From the NCBI GenBank assembly GCA_964442675.1, contig CAYUAE010000007.1:1-28861 (forward strand): a DNA stretch of 28,861 nt, in the 5' to 3' direction. Origin of the DNA: Methylomarinum sp964442675. Lineage in GTDB: Bacteria; Pseudomonadota; Gammaproteobacteria; Methylococcales; Methylomonadaceae. The notes beneath the pieces are model-generated. The model saw nothing but the letters and a program-made list of their open reading frames with translations, was not told the DNA's origin and made no database searches. How positions within the stretch are numbered: the stretch's first letter is position 1; every line of letters starts with the position of its first letter. Below, in pieces: positions 24,578-28,861 of the stretch. Made by a program: the position numbers and the translations under genes.

Positions 24578-25939
24578 TTATTCATCGGCCAGGCTTGCTC
24601 TCTCGGTGAGTGTTTTTGGCAGTTTCTTTTTCACCTTGACGCCCAGCTCTTCAAACTTAATCGCCTGTGCGATTAAATTACCGCGACCATGAGTCAACTT
24701 ATTCATCGCATCATCATAAGTTTTGTTCACCGTCGCCAGCTGGTTCCCTAACTTTTCCAGATCTTCGGCAAAGCCGCGCAGCTTGTCATACAAGGCACCG
24801 GCCCGGTCGGCAATCAAGCGGGCATTTTCATTCTGTCGCTCGTAACGCCAGATATTCTGCACTGTGCGCAATGTCGCCAGCAAGGTTGTCGGCGTAACGA
24901 CCACAATTTTATGCTCAAAAGCATCATTAAACAGCTTTTCATCCGCTTGAAACGCGGCCATAAACGCCGCTTCGATCGGCATAAACAACAACACAAAATC
25001 CAGCGATCGCAAGCCCTTCAAATGCGAATAATCCTTGCCACTCAAGGTTTTGATATGTGCCCTGACTGCCTCGACATGCGCTTTCAGCGCCGCCACACGC
25101 TCGTCATCATCATCCGTACTGCAATAGCGCTCATAATCGAGTAACGAAACTTTGGAATCGATCACCACATCTTTTTCTTCAGGCAGTCGCACAATCACAT
25201 CGGGCTTGAACAGCTTGTTGTCGTTGTCGCGCAAGGCCGTCTGGGTTTCATACTCCACCCCCTTACGCAGGCCGGACTGCTCCAGAACCTTCTCCAACAC
25301 CATCTCGCCCCAGTTGCCCTGGATTTTTTTATCGCCCTTCAAGGCCCGGGTCAAATTCAATGCTTCCTGGTTCATTTTGGCCGTATCACGACGGAGCTGG
25401 ACTATTTCTTCACGCAGCGAGATGCGATCCTTGCTTTCGTGATCATACAGAGTTTCGAGCCGGCTTTTAAATTCGCCAAATTGTTGTCGTAATGGTGTCA
25501 ACAGGTGTTCAATACTGGTTTTATTCTGTTCCGTAAATTCCTTGCTGCGCTGTTCAAAAATGCGCTGCGCCAGGTTTTCGAACTGATGTTTTAAATGCTG
25601 CTCGGCCGATTGCAACAATTCAACCTGCTGTTGATGATTTTTAAGTTGTTCCTGCAAACGGGTTTTTAATTCGGTATTTTCTGTCTGACTGGCCAACAGC
25701 TGGCGCTGCACATCGGACAATTCATCATCAATCTGTTGCAGTCCTTTCAGTTTTTCTTCATAAATCGCCTGCTGTACCGCACTTTCCTGGACGACTTCCC
25801 GCTGTTGCTCGAGCTGTTGGTTTAAGGCTGTCAACTGCTGCTGTTGCCGCCGTATCACCGATATAAAAACTCCCCCGGCCAGCGCAAAACCGGCTAAGGT
25901 GGCCGCCAACAAGGGCCACAACTGATCCCAGTTTTCCAT
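24578..25939 (-). CDS. rmuC: RmuC, DNA recombination protein with nuclease-like domain
   Basis: The 453-residue protein has an N-terminal membrane segment (about residues 10-28) followed by a long glutamine-rich coiled coil (30-150). The RmuC domain follows, with GNWGEMVLEKVLEQSGLRKGVEY, KPDVIVRLPEEKDVVIDSKVSLLDYERY and FMPIEAAFMAAFQAD. The DVIV...VIDSKV pattern resembles a PD-(D/E)XK nuclease core. RmuC limits inversions and recombination at inverted repeats in E. coli. Its ATG follows directly after the hemL stop (TAAATG), so translation is coupled. Confidence 0.93.
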   Translation of the reverse strand: MENWDQLWPLLAATLAGFALAGGVFISVIRRQQQQLTALNQQLEQQREVVQESAVQQAIYEEKLKGLQQIDDELSDVQRQLLASQTENTELKTRLQEQLKNHQQQVELLQSAEQHLKHQFENLAQRIFEQRSKEFTEQNKTSIEHLLTPLRQQFGEFKSRLETLYDHESKDRISLREEIVQLRRDTAKMNQEALNLTRALKGDKKIQGNWGEMVLEKVLEQSGLRKGVEYETQTALRDNDNKLFKPDVIVRLPEEKDVVIDSKVSLLDYERYCSTDDDDERVAALKAHVEAVRAHIKTLSGKDYSHLKGLRSLDFVLLFMPIEAAFMAAFQADEKLFNDAFEHKIVVVTPTTLLATLRTVQNIWRYERQNENARLIADRAGALYDKLRGFAEDLEKLGNQLATVNKTYDDAMNKLTHGRGNLIAQAIKFEELGVKVKKKLPKTLTERASLADE

Positions 25940-27220
25940 TTACAAGCGACTGAAGACGCGCCCTGCGGCCTCGATGGTTTGTGCCAGAACCGCCTCATCA
26001 TGAGCAGCCGAGACAAACCCCGCTTCAAATGCCGATGGCGCCAAATAGACACCTTCTTCCAACATGCCATGAAAAAAGCGCTTGAATCGTTCCTGATCGC
26101 ATTGCATCACCTGCTCAAAACGGCTGATGCTTTCGGCTTCGCTAAAAAACAAGCCAAACATGCCGCCGACCTGATTACTGGTCATCGCCACCCCGGCTTG
26201 TGCCGCCGCTTGCCGAATCCCGCTCACCAAGGTTTCTGTTTTTGCCTGCAATGCGTCATAAAATCCAGGCGCGGAAATCAGCTCCAGCGTTTTCAAACCG
26301 GCCGCCATTGCCACAGGGTTCCCCGACAATGTGCCGGCCTGATAAACCGGGCCGACCGGCGCCAGATAATCCATGATCTCGCGCTTGCCACCAAATGCAC
26401 CAACCGGCATGCCACCACCAATGACTTTACCTAGCGTTGTCATGTCGGGCGTGATGCCATACAAGCCTTGCGCACTGTTTAAACCGACCCGAAAGCCAGT
26501 CATCACTTCGTCAAAAATCAACACACTGCCGTAACTGTCACACACCTCGCGCAGGGTTTGCAAAAAACCAGGTTCAGGCGGAATACAGTTCATATTTCCA
26601 GCCACCGGCTCCACAATAATGCAGGCAATCTGCTCGCCTAATTCGGAAAATGCAGCTCTGACAGCTTCGCTATCGTTGTAAACCAACGTAATGGTATCGG
26701 CCGCAACCGATGCCGGAACGCCCGGTGAACTCGGCACGCCCAATGTCAATGCGCCGGATCCGGCTTTCACCAGCAAGGCATCGGAATGACCGTGATAACA
26801 ACCTTCAAACTTAACGATTTTGGCACGACCGGTAAAGCCCCTCGCCAGGCGTAATGCACTCATGGTTGCCTCGGTTCCAGAGCTGACCATGCGCACCTTC
26901 TCCACCGACGGCACCAACTCACAAACCTTTTCCGCCATCCGGGTTTCAAGCTCGGTGGGCGCACCAAAACTCAAGCCTTTTTCAGCCGTCTTTTTAACAG
27001 CATCGATCACTTCCGGATGGGCATGCCCCAAAATCATCGGTCCCCATGAACCGACATAATCAATATAGCGCCGCCCTTCGCTATCGAAAATATAAGGTCC
27101 GGAGGCGCTATCAATGTACACAGGCGTTCCCCCGACACCATTAAACGCCCGTACCGGTGAATTGACGCCGCCCGGAATAAACTGTTTTGCCTGTTCAAAT
27201 AATGCTGTTGACTGTGTCAT
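25940..27220 (-). CDS. hemL: Glutamate-1-semialdehyde 2,1-aminomutase
   Basis: The 426-residue PLP enzyme converts glutamate-1-semialdehyde to 5-aminolevulinate in the C5 tetrapyrrole pathway. Seen: FIPGGVNSPVRAF at the start, SSGTEATMSALRLARG, FEGCYHGHSD, LIFDEVMTGFR, and the Schiff-base lysine K265 in TTLGKVIGGGMP, the same number as in E. coli. Full length. It starts 15 bases after the Rpn gene stop, probably on the same transcript; the ribosome site is weak. Confidence 0.97.
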   Translation of the reverse strand: MTQSTALFEQAKQFIPGGVNSPVRAFNGVGGTPVYIDSASGPYIFDSEGRRYIDYVGSWGPMILGHAHPEVIDAVKKTAEKGLSFGAPTELETRMAEKVCELVPSVEKVRMVSSGTEATMSALRLARGFTGRAKIVKFEGCYHGHSDALLVKAGSGALTLGVPSSPGVPASVAADTITLVYNDSEAVRAAFSELGEQIACIIVEPVAGNMNCIPPEPGFLQTLREVCDSYGSVLIFDEVMTGFRVGLNSAQGLYGITPDMTTLGKVIGGGMPVGAFGGKREIMDYLAPVGPVYQAGTLSGNPVAMAAGLKTLELISAPGFYDALQAKTETLVSGIRQAAAQAGVAMTSNQVGGMFGLFFSEAESISRFEQVMQCDQERFKRFFHGMLEEGVYLAPSAFEAGFVSAAHDEAVLAQTIEAAGRVFSRL

Positions 27221-27235
27221 AAATAACTGGATGAT

Positions 27236-28075
27236 TTAATTTTTAGCTTTTATTTCCAAAACCTGCTGTACAGATAATTCCACCATTTCGGCAACGGCTT
27301 CCGGGCTGTGTTTTTTCAGTAATCGCATAACCAGCATGGCAACCCCTTTTTCCATGCCTTTTTCCATACCCTTTTCCATGCCTTTTTCCATGCCTTTCTC
27401 TATCCCTTCTTCCATACCCAACTCATAAGATGGCAGGTTTTCAAGCTTTACCTGAGTAATCATTTGCTTTGCCTCTTTAATAAATTCTTTTAGATTACGG
27501 TTATCCGATAAAATTTCCATCATATAGAAATATTCCCGAAACCGTTTGGGTTGCCCTTCAAGTTTGCTGTATAAACGGCTGACAATTTCTGATACTGCCT
27601 GCCGTTCCGGAGTGTCTTTAAAATCACCCAAAATCGACAATACAATGGCATCCGGGCTATCGTGATCCAACAAATGCCGATAATCAATCTGATGCATATC
27701 AATAATCCGGTAATAATACTGCAAAAAACCGGTATCAACGCTATCGGCCATCGACAACCCGGACTTGCCGATATAAATCAGATACTGTTTGACCGGCAGC
27801 TCACCATATTGAAAAGCAATATCCGTATAATAGCGCAGCATGCGTAACGGCATACGAGAGTCATTATTATTTTGAATCTCCACATGCAAAATAAACGACT
27901 CATCTTCCTGCGTAACCCTGGCCAGCAAGTCCGCACGCCGTTCTTCCACCCGCTGCTGCTCCGATGAAAGCAACTCCAATTCATCATAAGCGACATCCAG
28001 ACCCAGCACATAGACAGCTAAATCAACGGCAATGCGTTTGATGAGCTGTTTGCTGATAACATCTTTTTGCCCCAT
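27236..28075 (-). CDS. Rpn-family (PD-(D/E)XK) recombination-promoting nuclease / putative transposase-like protein
   Basis: The 279-residue protein has a predicted nuclease core: RRADLLARV (D49) and ILHVEIQ (E66, Q68), a D...ExQ variant of the PD-(D/E)XK site, followed by RMLRYYTDIAFQYG. These fit COG5464/Rpn proteins, which in E. coli are DNA endonucleases that raise RecA-independent recombination. A helical region follows. Near the C-terminus a run of ExG(M/I) tetrapeptides (MEEG, IEKG, then MEKG four times) precedes the last 35 residues, a short helical end. These proteins occur in variable copies and carry similar repeats in other genomes. There is no inverted repeat typical of an insertion sequence around it. 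It sits between a lipoprotein gene and hemL, an unusual place. Confidence 0.8.
   Translation of the reverse strand: MGQKDVISKQLIKRIAVDLAVYVLGLDVAYDELELLSSEQQRVEERRADLLARVTQEDESFILHVEIQNNNDSRMPLRMLRYYTDIAFQYGELPVKQYLIYIGKSGLSMADSVDTGFLQYYYRIIDMHQIDYRHLLDHDSPDAIVLSILGDFKDTPERQAVSEIVSRLYSKLEGQPKRFREYFYMMEILSDNRNLKEFIKEAKQMITQVKLENLPSYELGMEEGIEKGMEKGMEKGMEKGMEKGVAMLVMRLLKKHSPEAVAEMVELSVQQVLEIKAKN
27345..27416 (-). repeat. Six tandem 12-bp units inside the Rpn-family gene
   Basis: Units of the type CCTTTTTCCATG (plus strand) run head to tail from 27345 to 27416. Four differ by at most two bases; the two at the upstream end of the gene sequence are more diverged. They encode the tetrapeptide MEKG and its variants. 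Because 12 is a multiple of three, slippage would change protein length without shifting the frame. Confidence 0.9.
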
Positions 28076-28121
28076 CTGTTTTCAGATACGCAATCGTTGA
28101 GCCAATCAGTTTTTTTCAATA

Positions 28122-28562
28122 TCAACGCTTGCCAAACAGCTTAGGGCCTTTTGGATGAGCTTTTTCCTGTAAACAATGATAGGCCGCATTCTCAAACCGA
28201 ATGCGCATGGATTGGGTGTCTTTATGCTCTTTCAAAAACTTTTCCGCTTCGACAGCTGTCAGGTCTTTCATCATATATGTGGCAATACACATACAGGGCT
28301 TGGCGTAGCGCTTTTTATCCATTTCAGGATTCACCGAATGTTTTACTTCTCGCGCCACACATTGATCGGCAAATTCATGCTCGAATTTATGCTTGACCAG
28401 ATCCGTGACCTCTGTGCCATGAGAATGATCAAACGGGTTATGCTCGGCTTTTTTCAGTGTTGTTTTCGGTTTGTCGTCGGAACAGGCCGAAAGCAATACA
28501 GAAACAGAAATAACCAACAGCGCCGTTTGCAGCGTTTTTGTGACAAGATTTTGCGTTTTCAT
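28122..28562 (-). CDS. Lipoprotein with four conserved-looking cysteines, unknown function
   Basis: The 146-residue protein has a lipoprotein signal ending LLSAC, with lipid-bearing C27. The next residues, SDD, have aspartate at +3 but serine at +2, so outer-membrane sorting is likely. The mature part is charged, with a histidine-rich stretch (EHNPFDHSHG) and cysteines C68, C90, C92 and C130; C90-M-C92 is a CxC pair. The spacing (QC, about 20 residues, CxC, about 37, C) suggests a small disulfide-linked helical domain. No family was recognised. It may share a transcript with the Rpn-like gene 46 bases downstream. Confidence 0.75.
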   Translation of the reverse strand: MKTQNLVTKTLQTALLVISVSVLLSACSDDKPKTTLKKAEHNPFDHSHGTEVTDLVKHKFEHEFADQCVAREVKHSVNPEMDKKRYAKPCMCIATYMMKDLTAVEAEKFLKEHKDTQSMRIRFENAAYHCLQEKAHPKGPKLFGKR

Positions 28563-28632
28563 GAGCTTGAACGAGTTTCTAAAGGGCTGAACTTTACCAT
28601 CTTAACGCCCAGGATTCCAGCACGCCAGAAAC

Positions 28633-28661
28633 AAAAAAGGGAAGGCGTTACCCTTCCCTTT
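28633..28661 (-). terminator. Rho-independent terminator of the outer-membrane protein gene
   Basis: On the minus strand AAAGGGAAGG pairs with CCTTCCCTTT around a 6-base loop, and the stem runs into a T6 tract. It lies 25 bases downstream of the stop of the partial gene at the window edge. The form is classical, and it isolates that gene from the lipoprotein gene. Confidence 0.9.
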
Positions 28662-28686
28662 CTCTAGCAGTCTTAAGTTAACTGAC

Positions 28687-28861
28687 TTAGAATCTGAAAC
28701 CGAGAGATCCACCCAAGGTGAAACCATCGGTATCGACACCATCGATATTATCGAAAGAATGATGGTAACGGCCATCCACACCAGCGACGATACCATTGAA
28801 CAATTCATAGTTCACACCCGCACCAAACTGCATACCGGTATTCAATACGGTAATCGCATTA
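28687..28861 (-). CDS. Outer-membrane beta-barrel protein, C-terminal 57 residues only
   Basis: The start lies beyond the right edge. The frame is open from 28860 down to a TAA at 28687-28689. The peptide shows alternating polar and hydrophobic strand patterns (MQFGAGVNYELF, GIVAGVDGRYHHSF) and ends GGSLGFRF with a C-terminal phenylalanine. That is the signature recognised by the BAM complex in beta-barrel proteins. It resembles the last strands of OmpA-like or opacity-family barrels. The precise family cannot be set from this fragment. A strong terminator follows. Confidence 0.8.
   Translation of the reverse strand, partial: NAITVLNTGMQFGAGVNYELFNGIVAGVDGRYHHSFDNIDGVDTDGFTLGGSLGFRF

Noticed and set aside
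27236..28075. An insertion sequence around the Rpn-like gene
   Set aside because: No terminal inverted repeats or target-site duplication were seen at its edges; Rpn proteins are nuclease-like and not proof of a mobile element.

Overview
The window looks like a chromosomal scaffold piece of a free-living gammaproteobacterium of moderate GC. The evidence is gene order: ndk-rlmN-pilF-hisS-yfgM-bamB-der and tgt-yajC-secD-secF are standard gammaproteobacterial blocks. The SmbP-type metal-binding protein, the Pga exopolysaccharide genes and the bacterial P3A proton pump suggest an environmental, possibly methanotroph-like lineage. That placement is an inference, not shown by any marker gene here.

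Left part (1-11934, plus strand). The 3' end of pgaB is followed by pgaC and pgaD (poly-beta-1,6-N-acetylglucosamine synthesis and export). Sixty-five bases later comes a tight four-gene run with gaps of 23, 15 and 12 bases: a beta-CASP metallo-beta-lactamase-fold ribonuclease, a plasma-membrane H+-ATPase of the P3A type, an alpha-glucan phosphorylase and a LOG-family Rossmann protein. Then come a His-rich periplasmic SmbP-like protein with an 18-bp palindrome upstream, a small membrane protein, and an MtfA-like zinc peptidase whose start overlaps it.

Right part (11957-28861, minus strand). Reading in the direction of transcription from the right edge: the C-terminus of an outer-membrane beta-barrel protein with a strong terminator; an unknown four-cysteine lipoprotein; an Rpn-family nuclease with 12-bp tandem repeats; hemL and rmuC, directly abutting; tgt, yajC, secD, secF (preprotein translocation); ndk, rlmN, pilF, hisS; yfgM, bamB, der (outer-membrane assembly and ribosome biogenesis); and tpx, which converges on mtfA. 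The usual rodZ and ispG are absent between pilF and hisS.

The 100-N gap at 18030-18129 is flanked by identical 55-bp sequences. It is almost certainly a scaffolding artefact in which overlapping contig ends were not merged.

No stretch without a gene exceeds 300 bases. The longest are 24374-24577, 15761-15959 and 22677-22848. The first two each hold a large imperfect palindrome, and the third holds a possible secD leader hairpin. A third palindromic element lies between secF and ndk. No tRNA, rRNA, CRISPR array, insertion sequence or phage gene was seen. The least conventional content is the pump/phosphorylase/nuclease/LOG operon, the His-rich tail of the pump, and the dispersed palindromes.
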